Shown: positions 25,104-36,433, counted from the stretch's first letter. The stretch: 64,000 nucleotides of DNA from Streptococcus sp. 596553 (GCF_900411395.1 NZ_OXCQ01000001.1:1-64000), one strand, 5' to 3'. The notes: generated from the letters alone by a model not told the origin. Numbers and translations are program-made.

Positions 25104-28100
25104 GTGTTTAAAAAAGACCGTTTTTCAATTCGTAAGATTAAGGGAGTTGTAGGTTCTGTATTTCTTGGAAGCCTTTTGATGGCTCCTTCTGTAGTGGACG
25201 CAGCCACCTATCACTATGTAGATAAAGAAGTTATTTCACAAGAAGCTAAGGATTTAATCCAGACAGGAAAGCCTGATGGGAATGAAGTTGTCTATGGTTT
25301 GGTGTATCAAAAAGACCAGCTGCCACAAACAGGGACAGAAGCATCTGTTTTGACAGCTTTTGGTTTGCTGACTGTTGGGAGCTTGCTTTTAATCTACAAG
25401 AGAAAGAAAATTGCCAGCGTCTTTCTAGTTGGAGCTATGGGATTGGTAGTTCTTCCTAGTGCAGGGGCTGTAGACCCAGTTGCGACCCTAGCACCGGCTA
25501 GTCGAGAGGGTGTTGTTGAAATGGAGGGCTATCGCTATGTTGGTTATCTATCAGGTGACATCCTCAAAACGCTTGGCTTGGACACTGTTTTAGAAGAAGC
25601 CTCAGCTAAACCTGGAGAGGTGACTGTAATCGAAGTTGAGAATCCCCAAGTAACAATAAATCAGGAGCAAGCTAAGCCAGAAAACCAAGCAGTAGAGACA
25701 GAGGAAGCTCCAAAAGAAGAAGCACCTAAAACAGAAGAAAGTCCAAAGGGAGAACCAAAATCGGAGGTGAAACCTACTGACGAACCCCTCCCTAAAGGAA
25801 AAGATGAAAAAGAAGCTTCAGCAGAACTAGCTCCAGTTGAAGAAGTAAGTGGAGTAGTTGATTCAAAAACAGATGAACAAACACCAGTCAAACCGGAAAG
25901 TCAACCATCAGACAAACCAGCTGAGGAATCAAAAGTTGAACCACCAGTAGAACAACCAAAAGTCCCAGAACAACCCGTGCAACCTACACAACCGGAGCAA
26001 CCAAGGATACCAAAAGAATCATCACAACAAGAAGATCCTAAAGAAGATAGGGGAGCGGAAGAGACACCGAAACAAGAAGATGCACAGCTAGAAGTAGTAG
26101 AAACAAAAGATGAGGCTGCTAATCAACCTGTTGAAGAACCAAAAGTTGAAACGCCTGCTGTAGAAAAACAAACGGAACCAGCTGAGGAACCAAAAGTTGA
26201 ACAAGCAGGTGAACCAGTCGCGCCAAGTGAAGGCGAAAAGGCACCAGTCTCTCCAGAAAAGCAACCAGAAGCTTCTAAAGAAGAGAAGACTGCGGAAGAA
26301 ACACCGAAACTAGTAGAAGTCTCTCCAGAGACCAAGGCTGAAGAAACTGTAGAACCAAAAGAGGAGACCAAAACAGCTAAGGGGACGCAAGAAGAAGGTC
26401 ACGTGGGTGAGGCTCTTGCTCAAGAACAATTACCTGAGTATAAAGTGACCGAAGGAACACTTGTTGAAGAATCAACTACAGAACTTGACTATAAAACTGA
26501 AACGACTGATGATCCAACTAAGTATACAGATGAAGAAACTGTCCTACGAAATGGTGAAAAAGGAAGTCAAGTTACAAAAACAACCTATAAAACGGTAGAA
26601 GGTGTCAAAACTGACCAAGTTCTTTCAGCCAGTACGGAAGTGACCAAGGAGCCTGTAAATCAACAGGTAAGCCGTGGTACGAAACCAATTGAAGGGACTC
26701 TTGTAGAAGAAAGTCTTGAAAAGATTCCATTTAAGGAAGTTGTTAAAGAAGATGACCAACTGAAAAAAGGCTTAGAAGTTGTAGCTCAAGAAGGAAAAGA
26801 AGGCCAGAAAAAAATCACCAAGACCTTTAATACCATTAAGGGAGTTAAAACAGAAGACGCTCCAAAAGTTACAGAGGAAATCCTTGAGGAACCTCAAGAC
26901 AAAATTTTGAAACGTGGTACCAAGAGCTTTGAAAAACCAGTATTGACCATCACAGCAATTGAATCTAAGGATTTGAAGCGTACCTCAGATGTTAAGTATA
27001 GTCTAGAAAATCCAAGTAAGGCAGCCATTAAATCTATTACCCTAACTCTGAAAAAAGGTGATGAGATTGTCAAAACCTTGAATGTTTCACCAGACGACTT
27101 GACAACTACCCTGATAGATTTGCAGTACTACAAGGATTATAAACTTGAAACGAAGATGGTTTATGACCGTGGTGAGGGTGATGAGGAAGAAGTTCTGAAT
27201 GAAGAATCTTTAAGAATTGACCTTAAGAAAATTGAGATTAAAGATATTAAGTCTACGAAACTAATACAAGTTAATGAAAACAAAGAAGAAATAGATGATA
27301 CTAATTTTACAACAATTCCTACAGATAAAAGTAATTATTATTTAAAAATTACAACAAATGATAATAAGACAAATAGATTAGCAGTAAAATCTATTATAGA
27401 AGAAACAGTAAATGGAGAAAACTTTTATAAGATTACTGCAGAAGCAACTGATTTAATTCAACATAATAAAGAAGAACAAATCAAAAATGAATATACTTAC
27501 TATATAGCAAAACCGAAACAAAAAGAAAACAATGTATACTATGACTTTGGAGAATTAGTTGAAGCTATTCAAAATAATCCAGAAGGAGAATATAAAATCG
27601 GACAAAGCTTAAATGCTACTAATGTTAAACCAAAAGGGAAATCTTATATAACAAAAAAATTCAAAGGAACTTTAACGAGTACTGATGGAAACAAGTTCGC
27701 TATACATAACTTAGCTAATCCATTATTTAATGAAATGGAAAATGCTACAATAAAAGATTTGATTTTTTCTAATGTAAATATAAACAAACCAGACACAGAA
27801 CAAATAGCAACATTAGGTAAAGATGCAACAAATACAACAATTGAAAACATTAAGATTACTGGAAGTATTGTAGGTAGTAATGATGTAGCTGGTGTTGTCA
27901 ACAATTTAAAAGATAGAAGTAGAATGAAAAATGTTGCTGTTATAGGAAAACTACATACAGAGGGTAAAAAAGGTTGGAGTATATCTGGATTAGTTAATAA
28001 TCAAAAAAAAGCAAATATTGAAAAGGTTTATACAGATGTAGAGATTACAGGAGAAAAAGCCAGAGGTTCAGCTTTAGTTTCCACATTAGACAGAGGAATG

Positions 28101-31058
28101 GATCCAATGGATGTGAGAGCTAATGGACACATTAAAAAGGCTGTAGCAAAAGGTTCAATTAATTTGAAATCTAATGTAGATACAGGTGGAGTCATCACTA
28201 AAAACTGGCCGTATGGATATTTGGAAGATGTGATTAGTTATGTAAAAGTAAATAATGCTGAAAAACTATATGGGTCAAGAGACATTGAAGATGATGACTT
28301 TGGTTATCCTTATTTAAGTAGAGTTGTTAGCGTAGCTGGTGAAGCGACTGGTAATGTAACAAGAAAAAATGCTAACAAACTTCAAGAAATCTCTAAAGAA
28401 GAAGCGGACAAACGATTGAAAAGTTTTGACATTACAGCCAAAGATTTTGAAGCACCAACATTATTAGTAGATAAATTAAATAATAATATACCGAAAGATG
28501 ATGAATATAAAACAACACAAGATTATGATAAAACAAGAGAACAAGCATATAGAAATATTGCTAAATTACAACCTTTTTATAATAAAGAATGGATAGTAAA
28601 CCAAGGAAACAAATTAACTAATGAAAACTTACTAAATAAAAAAGTTATATCTGTTATTGGAATGAGAGATAATGAGTTTATTACAGACTTATCAGAAGCA
28701 AACAAAATATTAGTTCATTATTCAGATAAAACAAAAGATATTTTTACAGTTTCTTCAAAAGAATCAAATGTAAGTCAAATTAAGGAGTATAGTATTAATG
28801 AATTAAAAGACATTGTTTACACTCCTAATATGATAGAAAAAGATAGAACCTCTATAGCAAGTAAAATTAAGGAAAAATTAAACTCTGTTGAATTACAATC
28901 TGACGGAATATATAATTTAATGGAAAAACGTAGAACTCCACAAGAAAACACAACAGAAAGACGAAAAGGCTATGTTAAAGATTTATTCTTAGAAGAAAGC
29001 TTTGAAGAAGTTAAAAATAATTTAGATAGCTTAGTTAACAAAATGTTATTAAATTACGATTTCCAATTAAATAATAGTACACCTTCTGAAGATGTTTTAC
29101 TTCAAAAAATAGAAAACAACAAAGAGAAAATAATGTTAGGTTTAGCTTACTTAAATCGATATTACGGAATTAACTTTAGTAATATGAATATTAAAGAAAT
29201 TATGTTATTCAAACCTGATTTTTACGGTAAAAATGTTAACTTTTTAGATTTCTTAATTAAGATAGGTTCAAGTGAAAGAAACGTTAAAGGAGATAGAACT
29301 TTAGAAGCTTATCGTGAAACTATTGGTGGTACACTTGGAATAGATGAATTAAATGGATTTTTACATTATAATATGAATCTATTGACAGAATTCACAGATA
29401 TTAATGAGTGGTTTAAAGACGCAACTAAGAAAAATGTTTATATTGCTGAACCAGAAACTTCAATTGAAGATTTCAAAAACAAAAAACATAGAGCCTATGA
29501 TGGATTAAATAATGATGTCCACAGTAGAATGATTTTACCATTGTTAAATCTTAAAAAAGCACATATATTCTTGATTTCAACATATAATACAATGGCTTAT
29601 AGTGCTTTTGAGAAATATGGCAAAAATACAGAAGAAGCAAGAAATGAATTCAAGAAAGAAATTGACAAAGTAGCTAAAGCACAACAAAATTATTTAGATT
29701 TCTGGGGTAGATTAGCTTCTGATAAAGTAAGAAATCAATTACTAAAAAGTCAAAATGTAGTTCCATCACCTGTCTGGGATAATATGAATGCACCAGGATA
29801 TGGTTGGTTGGATAAATATGGACACAAAGATGGCTCAGTTGACTATGCTCCTTCAAGAGAGTTATTTGGACCTACTGGTAGATATTATCCACCAAATTGG
29901 AATATGGGGGCGATGGCGAAGATTTGGACAGATCCATACAAAGAAGACTCGGTTTACTATATGATTACAGATATGATCAGTGATTTTGGTATCTCAGCTT
30001 TCACTCACGAGACAACACATATTAATGATAAAATGGTTTATCTTGGAGGATGGAGACATAGAGAGGGGACATTTGTTGAAGCGTTTGCTCAAGGAATGCT
30101 ACAATCTCCATCAGTTTCTAATCCTAATGGTGAATATGGTGCTCTTGGTCTTAATATGGCCTACGAAAGAGAAAACGATGGAAAACAATGGTATAATTAT
30201 AACCCTAATAAATTAAGAAATAGACAAGAAATTGATGATTATATGAAACGATATAATGAAGCAATGATGTTATTAGATTATGTTGAAGCCGAAGCTGTTT
30301 TAAGTAAAAACTTAACAGATAACAGTCAATGGTTTAAAAAAGTTGACAGAAAAATGCGTGAGAAAGGAAGCTATAACAATAATTTAGTCGCTCCTAACCA
30401 ATGGGATTTAGTTAGAGATTTAAATGATAATGAAAAAGCAATTAAATTGAATACTATAGCAGACTTGGTAAACAATAACTTTGCTACTAAACACGGTGTA
30501 GGAAATGGTGTATTTAAACCAGAAGACTTTACTCCAAACTCTGCTTATGTAACAGTTAATATGATGGCGGGAATCTACGGTGGAAACACAAGTGATGGAG
30601 CTGTTGGAGCGTTATCTTTCAAACATAACACATTTAGAATGTGGGGCTACTTCGGTTATCTTGATGGATTCTTAGGATACGCTTCAAACAAATACAAAGA
30701 TACAGCTAACAGAGAAAACAAAGGCTTACTAAGTGATAAATTGATTATTCAAAAAGTTTCAGGTGGTAGATTTAATACTCTTGAAGAATGGAAAAACACT
30801 TGGTACCAAGAAGTTCACAATAAGGCTACATCTAAAGGCTTTGTTCCTATAACTATTGATAATGAACAAATTACAACTTATGAGAGATTGAAACAATTGT
30901 TTAATAAAGCAGTTCAAAAAGATTTAGATGAATTATCTGATAATAAAGTTAAAAATAAATATAGACATACTGTTTCATTAAAAGAAAAAGTTTTCAAACA
31001 ATTACTTAAAGAATCTGACGGTTTCTCTAGTGATCTATTTACTGCACCACAAGCATAG
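25104..31058 (+). CDS. zmpB: ZmpB-type M26 zinc metalloprotease
   Basis: This 1984-aa surface protease of the IgA1 protease/Zmp family starts with an FSIRK-type signal region. An unusual N-terminal sortase motif LPQTG (73-77) is followed by two hydrophobic helices. A long P/E/K-rich linker (about 180-440) and two G5 domains (about 445-615) come next. The large M26 region has zinc site His1635-Glu1636-x-x-His1639 (FTHETTH) and third ligand Glu1659 (EAFAQ). GTG 25104 is chosen as start: AAAGGAG lies 6 nt upstream of it, while ATG 25098 directly abuts the ribosome-binding site. From about 27230 onward the sequence is clearly more AT-rich, suggesting a mosaic gene. The neighbouring two-component system is probably its regulator by analogy with pneumococcus. 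The substrate is not predictable. Confidence 0.9.
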   Translation: MFKKDRFSIRKIKGVVGSVFLGSLLMAPSVVDAATYHYVDKEVISQEAKDLIQTGKPDGNEVVYGLVYQKDQLPQTGTEASVLTAFGLLTVGSLLLIYKRKKIASVFLVGAMGLVVLPSAGAVDPVATLAPASREGVVEMEGYRYVGYLSGDILKTLGLDTVLEEASAKPGEVTVIEVENPQVTINQEQAKPENQAVETEEAPKEEAPKTEESPKGEPKSEVKPTDEPLPKGKDEKEASAELAPVEEVSGVVDSKTDEQTPVKPESQPSDKPAEESKVEPPVEQPKVPEQPVQPTQPEQPRIPKESSQQEDPKEDRGAEETPKQEDAQLEVVETKDEAANQPVEEPKVETPAVEKQTEPAEEPKVEQAGEPVAPSEGEKAPVSPEKQPEASKEEKTAEETPKLVEVSPETKAEETVEPKEETKTAKGTQEEGHVGEALAQEQLPEYKVTEGTLVEESTTELDYKTETTDDPTKYTDEETVLRNGEKGSQVTKTTYKTVEGVKTDQVLSASTEVTKEPVNQQVSRGTKPIEGTLVEESLEKIPFKEVVKEDDQLKKGLEVVAQEGKEGQKKITKTFNTIKGVKTEDAPKVTEEILEEPQDKILKRGTKSFEKPVLTITAIESKDLKRTSDVKYSLENPSKAAIKSITLTLKKGDEIVKTLNVSPDDLTTTLIDLQYYKDYKLETKMVYDRGEGDEEEVLNEESLRIDLKKIEIKDIKSTKLIQVNENKEEIDDTNFTTIPTDKSNYYLKITTNDNKTNRLAVKSIIEETVNGENFYKITAEATDLIQHNKEEQIKNEYTYYIAKPKQKENNVYYDFGELVEAIQNNPEGEYKIGQSLNATNVKPKGKSYITKKFKGTLTSTDGNKFAIHNLANPLFNEMENATIKDLIFSNVNINKPDTEQIATLGKDATNTTIENIKITGSIVGSNDVAGVVNNLKDRSRMKNVAVIGKLHTEGKKGWSISGLVNNQKKANIEKVYTDVEITGEKARGSALVSTLDRGMDPMDVRANGHIKKAVAKGSINLKSNVDTGGVITKNWPYGYLEDVISYVKVNNAEKLYGSRDIEDDDFGYPYLSRVVSVAGEATGNVTRKNANKLQEISKEEADKRLKSFDITAKDFEAPTLLVDKLNNNIPKDDEYKTTQDYDKTREQAYRNIAKLQPFYNKEWIVNQGNKLTNENLLNKKVISVIGMRDNEFITDLSEANKILVHYSDKTKDIFTVSSKESNVSQIKEYSINELKDIVYTPNMIEKDRTSIASKIKEKLNSVELQSDGIYNLMEKRRTPQENTTERRKGYVKDLFLEESFEEVKNNLDSLVNKMLLNYDFQLNNSTPSEDVLLQKIENNKEKIMLGLAYLNRYYGINFSNMNIKEIMLFKPDFYGKNVNFLDFLIKIGSSERNVKGDRTLEAYRETIGGTLGIDELNGFLHYNMNLLTEFTDINEWFKDATKKNVYIAEPETSIEDFKNKKHRAYDGLNNDVHSRMILPLLNLKKAHIFLISTYNTMAYSAFEKYGKNTEEARNEFKKEIDKVAKAQQNYLDFWGRLASDKVRNQLLKSQNVVPSPVWDNMNAPGYGWLDKYGHKDGSVDYAPSRELFGPTGRYYPPNWNMGAMAKIWTDPYKEDSVYYMITDMISDFGISAFTHETTHINDKMVYLGGWRHREGTFVEAFAQGMLQSPSVSNPNGEYGALGLNMAYERENDGKQWYNYNPNKLRNRQEIDDYMKRYNEAMMLLDYVEAEAVLSKNLTDNSQWFKKVDRKMREKGSYNNNLVAPNQWDLVRDLNDNEKAIKLNTIADLVNNNFATKHGVGNGVFKPEDFTPNSAYVTVNMMAGIYGGNTSDGAVGALSFKHNTFRMWGYFGYLDGFLGYASNKYKDTANRENKGLLSDKLIIQKVSGGRFNTLEEWKNTWYQEVHNKATSKGFVPITIDNEQITTYERLKQLFNKAVQKDLDELSDNKVKNKYRHTVSLKEKVFKQLLKESDGFSSDLFTAPQA

Positions 31059-31074
31059 GGATGAATAAAGTCGT

Positions 31075-31111
31075 AAAAAGGTAGATTAAGTTTTTCTTGA
31101 TCTGCCTTTTT
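31075..31111 (+). terminator. Terminator of zmpB
   Basis: A 16-bp stem (AAAAAGGTAGATTAAG / CTTGATCTGCCTTTTT, two wobbles) ends in a T run. Confidence 0.8.
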
Positions 31112-31112
31112 A

Positions 31113-31121
31113 TGCTATACT
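31113..31121 (+). promoter_or_regulatory. Extended -10 promoter of pabB, leaderless geometry
   Basis: TGCTATACT with TATACT at 31116-31121. The ATG is at 31128, only 6 nt later. No Shine-Dalgarno and no good -35 are seen. Confidence 0.65.
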
Positions 31122-31127
31122 TGAAAT

Positions 31128-32849
31128 ATGCATAGAAAAACAGTGATTGATTTTAGGGCTTTGGGGGAGCGATACATCTTTACCCAGCCTATCAAAGAGT
31201 TAAAAACGAGAGATTTAGCGGAAGTAACAGCCTTGCTGGCACAAGTGGAAAGCTACCAAGAGCAAGGCTATTATGTGGTGGGTTATGTCAGCTACGAGGC
31301 TGCACCTGCTTTTGAGGAAAAATTAGCAGTTCATAAGGCTCCTCTACTGGGCGAGTACTTGCTTTACTTTACTGTTCATGATAGGGTAGAGACCTCCCCT
31401 ATTCCTTTGACTTATGATGAGGTTGATTTGCCTTCAAATTGGCAGGAAGTAACGCCTGCAGAGGACTATGAAAAGGCCATTGCACAGATTCACCATCATT
31501 TGCGACAGGGAGACACCTATCAGGTCAACTACACCGTCCAACTCAAGCAGGACTTAAGTGCCAATCCTTTTGCCATCTACAATCGTATGGTAGTAGAGCA
31601 GGAGGCGGGCTATAATGCCTATGTGGAACATGACGATATGGCAGTGATTTCCATGAGTCCAGAGCTCTTTTTTGAGCAAAATGACCGTGAATTGACAACG
31701 CGACCAATGAAGGGAACGACTCAGCGTGGCATGACTGACCAAGAAGACTTGGAGCAGGCCAGTTGGTTGGAGCAGGATCCTAAAAATCGCTCTGAAAATA
31801 TGATGATTGTGGACCTCTTGCGCAATGATATGAACCGTATTTCTGAAGTGGGGAGCGAGTACGTGGAGCGTCTGTGTCAGGTAGAGCAGTATTCAACTGT
31901 TTGGCAGATGACTTCGACCATCAAGAGTCGGTTGCGAGAGGATGTGGACCTTGTTGCAATCTTTCGCTCTCTCTTTCCTTGCGGTTCCATAACGGGCGCT
32001 CCCAAAATTGCGACTATGGAAATCATTAAGGACTTGGAGCCACAACCGCGTGGAGTCTACTGTGGAACGATTGGTCTCTTGCTTCCAAATGGACGACGGA
32101 TTTTTAATGTGGCCATTCGGACGATTCAACTGTATCAAGGGAAAGCCATATATGGAGTGGGTGGAGGCATTACATGGGATAGCACCTGGGAGTCTGAATA
32201 CCGTGAAGTTCATCAAAAGGCTGCTGTTCTCTATCGGAAACAAGCTCGTTTTCAGCTGATTACTACTGGAAAGATCAGCCAGAAGAACTTTCTGTTTGAA
32301 GAACAACATCTTGAAAGATTGAGCAAAGCTAGTCGATATTTTGCTTTTCCTTTGGATTCAAAAGACTTGAGACACAAGATTGAAGCAGAGTGTCAAACTT
32401 GTGATGCTAATCAAGATTACCGCTTGCGAATCAGCATTAGCAAATCTGGAGAGATAGAAGTCAATCGTCAAGTATTAACACCTCTTAGTCCAAGCTTTTG
32501 TCAGGCCAAACTTTGTCTGCAGGAAGCTAATTTGCAACAAGCCTTTACCTATTTTAAAACAAGCCACCGACCGCATTTGAGCCTAGGGGAACAAGAGAAG
32601 ATTTACCACAATAAGTCTGGAGAGCTACTTGAAACCTCTATTGGAGATTTGGTTCTGAAAATCGCTGGAAAACTCTACACACCGCCTATTCGACTGGGAA
32701 TTTTACCAGGAATTTACCGTCAGCATTTGCTGGAAACAGGACAGGTAGAAGAGAAAGTCTTGACCTTGGCAGATTTAGATAAAGCTGAAGCTATTTACGG
32801 CTGTAACGCAGTGCGAGGCTTGTATGAGTTAATCTTACAGGAGAACTAG
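31128..32849 (+). CDS. pabB: Fused aminodeoxychorismate synthase component I / lyase (PabB-PabC)
   Basis: This 573-aa protein has an N-terminal chorismate-binding domain (YQVNYTVQL, RPMKGTTQRG, CGSITGAPK). The C-terminal class-IV aminotransferase domain starts at about residue 380 (LEEQHLERL-like start, GELLETSIGDL, NAVRGLYEL). Together they make p-aminobenzoate from chorismate for folate: amination by PabB (with a PabA glutaminase encoded elsewhere), then pyruvate elimination by PabC. The ATG lies 6 nt after the -10 box, suggesting a leaderless mRNA. The next gene starts directly at the stop. Confidence 0.9.
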   Translation: MHRKTVIDFRALGERYIFTQPIKELKTRDLAEVTALLAQVESYQEQGYYVVGYVSYEAAPAFEEKLAVHKAPLLGEYLLYFTVHDRVETSPIPLTYDEVDLPSNWQEVTPAEDYEKAIAQIHHHLRQGDTYQVNYTVQLKQDLSANPFAIYNRMVVEQEAGYNAYVEHDDMAVISMSPELFFEQNDRELTTRPMKGTTQRGMTDQEDLEQASWLEQDPKNRSENMMIVDLLRNDMNRISEVGSEYVERLCQVEQYSTVWQMTSTIKSRLREDVDLVAIFRSLFPCGSITGAPKIATMEIIKDLEPQPRGVYCGTIGLLLPNGRRIFNVAIRTIQLYQGKAIYGVGGGITWDSTWESEYREVHQKAAVLYRKQARFQLITTGKISQKNFLFEEQHLERLSKASRYFAFPLDSKDLRHKIEAECQTCDANQDYRLRISISKSGEIEVNRQVLTPLSPSFCQAKLCLQEANLQQAFTYFKTSHRPHLSLGEQEKIYHNKSGELLETSIGDLVLKIAGKLYTPPIRLGILPGIYRQHLLETGQVEEKVLTLADLDKAEAIYGCNAVRGLYELILQEN

Positions 32850-33467
32850 ATGAAACTGATATTTTTACATGGACTAGGCCAGTCAGCGGAGAGTTGGAAA
32901 GAAGTTCAGAATCTACTGACAGATTATCCTTCTGAGGCTATCGAGTTGTTTCCTTCTGGAGTTAGCAACTATCAACAAGCCAAGGAGCGCATTTATCAGC
33001 ACTTATCAAAGGAGACAGAACCTTTTGTCCTAATCGGTTTGTCCTTAGGGGCTGTCCTTGCATTGGAGCTTTCAAGTTCTGATATACCAACCCTTCAGGC
33101 TTTGGTTTTGTCAGGTTGTCCATTGAAACTAGCAGGTAATATTCCTTTTTATTTTCAAACACTGGTATTTAAACTACTCCCAAAAAGGATATTTGAGAAA
33201 CAGGGAGCAGATAAATCGCTTCTGGTTGGTGTTTCTGAGGAATTAAAAACACTTGATTTAAGAGAGATTGCAAAGAATTGTTCCTATCCAAGCTTGTTAA
33301 TTTGTGGTAGTAAGGATAAGCCAAATCTTAGTTCTATGAAAGGTATTCAAGAACTGATACCAAATTCCCAGTTCCAGATTATCCCTGATGGTCCTCATGT
33401 TCTGAATAGAGCTAAACCAAAAGAGTTTGCAGAAATAACCAGAAGTTTCCTTGAATTGCTGAAATAA
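32850..33467 (+). CDS. Alpha/beta hydrolase
   Basis: This 205-aa alpha/beta-hydrolase fold protein has an oxyanion region FLHGLGQSAESW and a nucleophile elbow GLSLGAV (Ser). Further features are LLICGSKDKPN with the acid Asp and GPHVLNRAKP with the catalytic His. Its ATG follows the pabB stop immediately, so it is co-transcribed. Members of this fold include esterases, thioesterases and peptidases; the substrate is unknown. Confidence 0.8.
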   Translation: MKLIFLHGLGQSAESWKEVQNLLTDYPSEAIELFPSGVSNYQQAKERIYQHLSKETEPFVLIGLSLGAVLALELSSSDIPTLQALVLSGCPLKLAGNIPFYFQTLVFKLLPKRIFEKQGADKSLLVGVSEELKTLDLREIAKNCSYPSLLICGSKDKPNLSSMKGIQELIPNSQFQIIPDGPHVLNRAKPKEFAEITRSFLELLK

Positions 33468-33516
33468 GTTTGATAAAATAATAGTGAAATCGATAACATC
33501 GTTATAGGAGAAAGAA

Positions 33517-34209
33517 ATGAACAAACGTCTATTTTTAAAAATGAGTCTGGCTACCTTGCCAGTTTTAGCCTTGTTTTCACAACCTGTGTTAGCAGAGGAA
33601 AATATTCATTTTTCTAGCTGTAAGGAAGCTTGGGCGAATGGATACGCAGATATTCACGAGGGAGAACCTGGTTATTCTGCCAAGTTAGACCGCGATCATG
33701 ATGGTGTGGCTTGCGAATTGAAAAATGCTCCTAAGGGTGCTTTTAAAGCAAAACAAGAGGCTACAACTCAAACTGATACAAGTTCAGCAACAACAAGTGG
33801 CTGGGTTAAGCAGGATGGTACTTGGTATTACTTTGATGGAAATGGCAATCCAGTGAAAAATGCATGGCAGGGAAGCTATTACCTGAAAGAAGATGGTCAA
33901 ATGGCACAGAGCGAATGGATTTATGATTCTTCCTATCAAGCTTGGTATTATTTGAAATCAGATGGATCTTATGCAAAGAATGCATGGCAAGGAGCTTACT
34001 ACCTTAAGTCAAACGGTAAAATGGCACAAGGTGAGTGGGTTTATGACTCTTCTTATCAAGCCTGGTATTACTTGAAATCTGATGGTTCTTATGCTCGCAA
34101 TGCATGGCAAGGAAATTACTATTTGAAATCAGATGGTAAAATGGCTAAGAATGAGCGAGTTGATGGAGGCCGCTACTATGTAGATGCCTCAGGTCTCTGG
34201 AAACCATAA
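33517..34209 (+). CDS. Secreted Excalibur-domain choline-binding protein
   Basis: This 230-aa precursor has a signal peptide (MNKRLFLKMSLATLPVLALF, cleavage after VLA). An Excalibur domain (SCKEAWANGYADIHEGE then DRDHDGVACE, a Ca-binding DxDxDGxxCE motif) follows. A Ser/Thr linker leads to about six choline-binding repeats (WYYFDGNGN, AWYYLKSDGS, NAWQGNYYLK). The repeats should attach it to phosphocholine on teichoic acids. Units two to four are nearly identical, indicating recent expansion. The role of the Excalibur domain is unclear. GGAG lies upstream of the ATG. Confidence 0.88.
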   Translation: MNKRLFLKMSLATLPVLALFSQPVLAEENIHFSSCKEAWANGYADIHEGEPGYSAKLDRDHDGVACELKNAPKGAFKAKQEATTQTDTSSATTSGWVKQDGTWYYFDGNGNPVKNAWQGSYYLKEDGQMAQSEWIYDSSYQAWYYLKSDGSYAKNAWQGAYYLKSNGKMAQGEWVYDSSYQAWYYLKSDGSYARNAWQGNYYLKSDGKMAKNERVDGGRYYVDASGLWKP

Positions 34210-34242
34210 ATCAGATAAAATTCAGAAAGTTAATGCAAACCT

Positions 34243-34271
34243 TTGCATAAGTAAATGAATTTTGTTATACT
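34243..34271 (+). promoter_or_regulatory. Promoter of the glucokinase gene
   Basis: -35 TTGCAT (34243-34248), 17 bp, -10 TATACT (34266-34271). Confidence 0.75.
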
Positions 34272-34319
34272 ATAACTGTAAGCATTTTCAATTACTATAC
34301 AATGAAAAAGGAGAATATG

Positions 34320-35279
34320 ATGAGTCAAAAGATTATTGGGATTGACCTTGGTGGAACTTCTATCAAATTTGCAATCTTGACAACAACAGGAGAAATCCAA
34401 GAAAAATGGTCTATCAAGACTAACATCTTGGATGAGGGAAGTCATATCGTTGATGATATGATTGAGTCTATTCAACATCGTTTGGACTTGCTTGGATTGG
34501 CAGCAGCGGACTTCCAAGGAATTGGGATGGGATCACCAGGTGTGGTTGACCGCGAAAAAGGAACTGTTATTGGTGCCTACAACTTGAACTGGAAAACCCT
34601 TCAACCAATTAAAGAAAAAATTGAAAAAGCCTTGGGTATTCCATTCTTCATTGATAATGATGCCAACGTGGCAGCTCTTGGTGAGCGCTGGATGGGGGCT
34701 GGAGATAACCAACCAGACGTTGTCTTTATGACACTCGGTACTGGTGTTGGTGGCGGTATCGTTGCAGAAGGCAAATTGCTTCACGGTGTTGCAGGTGCAG
34801 CAGGTGAGCTTGGCCACATCACTGTTGACTTTGACCAACCAATCGCATGTACTTGTGGTAAAAAAGGATGTCTTGAGACAGTGGCTTCTGCAACAGGAAT
34901 TGTCAACTTGACTCGTCGCTATGCGGATGAATACGAAGGCGATGCAGCCTTGAAACGTTTGATTGATAACGGAGAAGAAGTAACTGCTAAGACTGTCTTT
35001 GATCTCGCAAAAGAAGGAGACGACCTTGCTTTGATTGTTTACCGTAACTTCTCACGTTACTTGGGAATCGCTTGTGCTAACATTGGCTCAATCCTAAACC
35101 CATCAACAATCGTCATCGGTGGCGGTGTGTCAGCTGCAGGAGAATTCCTTCTACAAGGTGTTCAAAAAGTCTATGATGAAAATAGTTTCCCACAAGTACG
35201 CACATCCACTAAATTGGCTCTTGCAACTCTAGGAAATGATGCTGGGGTTATCGGAGCAGCATCACTTGTTTTACAATAA
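34320..35279 (+). CDS. gki: ROK-family glucokinase
   Basis: This 319-aa kinase has N-terminal phosphate loop IGIDLGGTSIKFAI, catalytic region FIDNDANVAALGE, GTGVGGGIV, ROK HGVAGAAGELGHI and zinc-binding CTCGKKGCLE. It phosphorylates glucose to glucose 6-phosphate in the cytoplasm. ATG 34320 is preferred over 34317 and 34302: GGAG is 6 nt upstream and the N-terminus MSQKIIGIDLG fits relatives. gki is one of the pneumococcal MLST loci. A terminator follows. Confidence 0.92.
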   Translation: MSQKIIGIDLGGTSIKFAILTTTGEIQEKWSIKTNILDEGSHIVDDMIESIQHRLDLLGLAAADFQGIGMGSPGVVDREKGTVIGAYNLNWKTLQPIKEKIEKALGIPFFIDNDANVAALGERWMGAGDNQPDVVFMTLGTGVGGGIVAEGKLLHGVAGAAGELGHITVDFDQPIACTCGKKGCLETVASATGIVNLTRRYADEYEGDAALKRLIDNGEEVTAKTVFDLAKEGDDLALIVYRNFSRYLGIACANIGSILNPSTIVIGGGVSAAGEFLLQGVQKVYDENSFPQVRTSTKLALATLGNDAGVIGAASLVLQ

Positions 35280-35285
35280 GATAGA

Positions 35286-35334
35286 AAAAGGGGAAAAATG
35301 CTAACCTAGAGTTAGTAATGTTCCTCTTTTCTTT
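35286..35334 (+). terminator. Terminator of gki
   Basis: An imperfect long hairpin (AAAGGGGAA...CTAAC / GTTAG...TTCCTCTTT) is followed by TTCTTTTTT. Confidence 0.65.
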
Positions 35335-35375
35335 TTTATGCTATACTAGTTAGGAAATAAATGAGGTGAGAGTAA

Positions 35376-36215
35376 ATGACAAAAGCAGATACGATTTTTA
35401 AAGAGAATATTGAACGAATCCTCAAAGACGGTGTCTTTTCTGAGCAGGCCCGTCCCAAGTACAAGGATGGGACAGTTGCTAACTCCAAGTATGTAACAGG
35501 TGCCTTTTCCGAGTATGACTTATCTAAAGGGGAATTCCCCATCACAACTTTGCGTCCCATTGCCATCAAATCCGCTATCAAAGAAGTTCTCTGGATTTAC
35601 CAAGACCAGTCAAATAGCTTAGAAGTGCTTAATGACAAGTACAATGTTCACTACTGGAATGACTGGGAAGTGGGAGATACAGGAACCATTGGTGAGCGTT
35701 ACGGGGCGGTCGTTAAGAAACACGATATCATCAATAGGCTTCTCAAACAGTTGGAAGCCAACCCTTGGAACCGCCGCAATATTATTTCTCTCTGGGATTA
35801 CCAAGCTTTTGAGGAGACAGACGGCCTTCTTCCGTGCGCCTTTCAGACCATGTTTGATGTCCGCCGTGTAGATGGAGAAATCTATCTGGATGCGACCTTG
35901 ACCCAGCGTTCTAACGATATGCTGGTGGCCCACCACATCAATGCTATGCAGTATGTGGCTTTGCAGATGATGATTGCCAAGCATTTTGGCTGGAAGGTTG
36001 GGAAGTTCTTTTACTTTATCAACAACCTCCATATCTATGACAATCAATTTGAACAAGCTCAGGAATTGCTTCGTCGTGAGCCGTCAGATTGCCAACCTCG
36101 TTTGGTCTTAAATGTGCCAGATAAGACCAATTTCTTTGATATTAAAGCAGAAGATTTTGAGTTGGTGGATTATGACCCTGTCAAGCCACAGTTGAAGTTT
36201 GACCTAGCTATTTAA
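35376..36215 (+). CDS. thyA: Thymidylate synthase
   Basis: This 279-aa enzyme methylates dUMP to dTMP using methylene-tetrahydrofolate. Active-site Cys154 lies in [10 protein letters not shown], with the folate- and nucleotide-binding stretches [25 protein letters not shown] and [17 protein letters not shown] precedes the ATG, and a TATACT -10 lies at about 35341. The convergent gene beyond is separated by a bidirectional terminator. Confidence 0.95.
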   Translation: MTKADTIFKENIERILKDGVFSEQARPKYKDGTVANSKYVTGAFSEYDLSKGEFPITTLRPIAIKSAIKEVLWIYQDQSNSLEVLNDKYNVHYWNDWEVGDTGTIGERYGAVVKKHDIINRLLKQLEANPWNRRNIISLWDYQAFEETDGLLPCAFQTMFDVRRVDGEIYLDATLTQRSNDMLVAHHINAMQYVALQMMIAKHFGWKVGKFFYFINNLHIYDNQFEQAQELLRREPSDCQPRLVLNVPDKTNFFDIKAEDFELVDYDPVKPQLKFDLAI

Positions 36216-36228
36216 AAGAATAGAAAAA

Positions 36229-36258
36229 AGAAGTTGAGAATAATCCCAACTTCTTTTG
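36229..36258. terminator. Bidirectional terminator between thyA and the DUF3042 gene
   Basis: The stem AAGAAGTTGAGA / TCCCAACTTCTT (one mismatch, 4-nt loop) has A-runs before it and T-runs after it. Confidence 0.8.
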
Positions 36259-36262
36259 TTTC

Positions 36263-36433
36263 TTAACGTGATACGCGGCGACGAGCTGCTTTTTTACGGT
36301 TTTCTTCGATGAAAGCTGCTTTTTGCTCTTCTGGTTCAATCACTTTCTTTTTAAATGCGTATACTGCACCTGCAACGGCAGCGACAGTTCCTGCGACACC
36401 TGTTACAAGACCTTTAGCGAATCCTTTAGCCAT
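36263..36433 (-). CDS. DUF3042-like 56-aa protein
   Basis: This short minus-strand gene encodes MAKGFAKGLVTGVAGTVAAV, a hydrophobic glycine/alanine-rich helix, then a basic tail (KKKVIEPEEQKAAFIEENRK and KAARRRVSR). AAAGGAGG lies 7 nt upstream of the ATG. The pattern matches DUF3042 (YtxH-like small proteins) of lactic acid bacteria. It is likely a single-pass membrane-associated protein of unknown role. It is convergent with thyA and divergent from miaA. Confidence 0.82.
   Translation of the reverse strand: MAKGFAKGLVTGVAGTVAAVAGAVYAFKKKVIEPEEQKAAFIEENRKKAARRRVSR

Noticed and set aside
25661..26371. Serine-rich minus-strand frames opposite zmpB
   Set aside because: They mirror the P/E/K-rich linker codons and have no independent signals.
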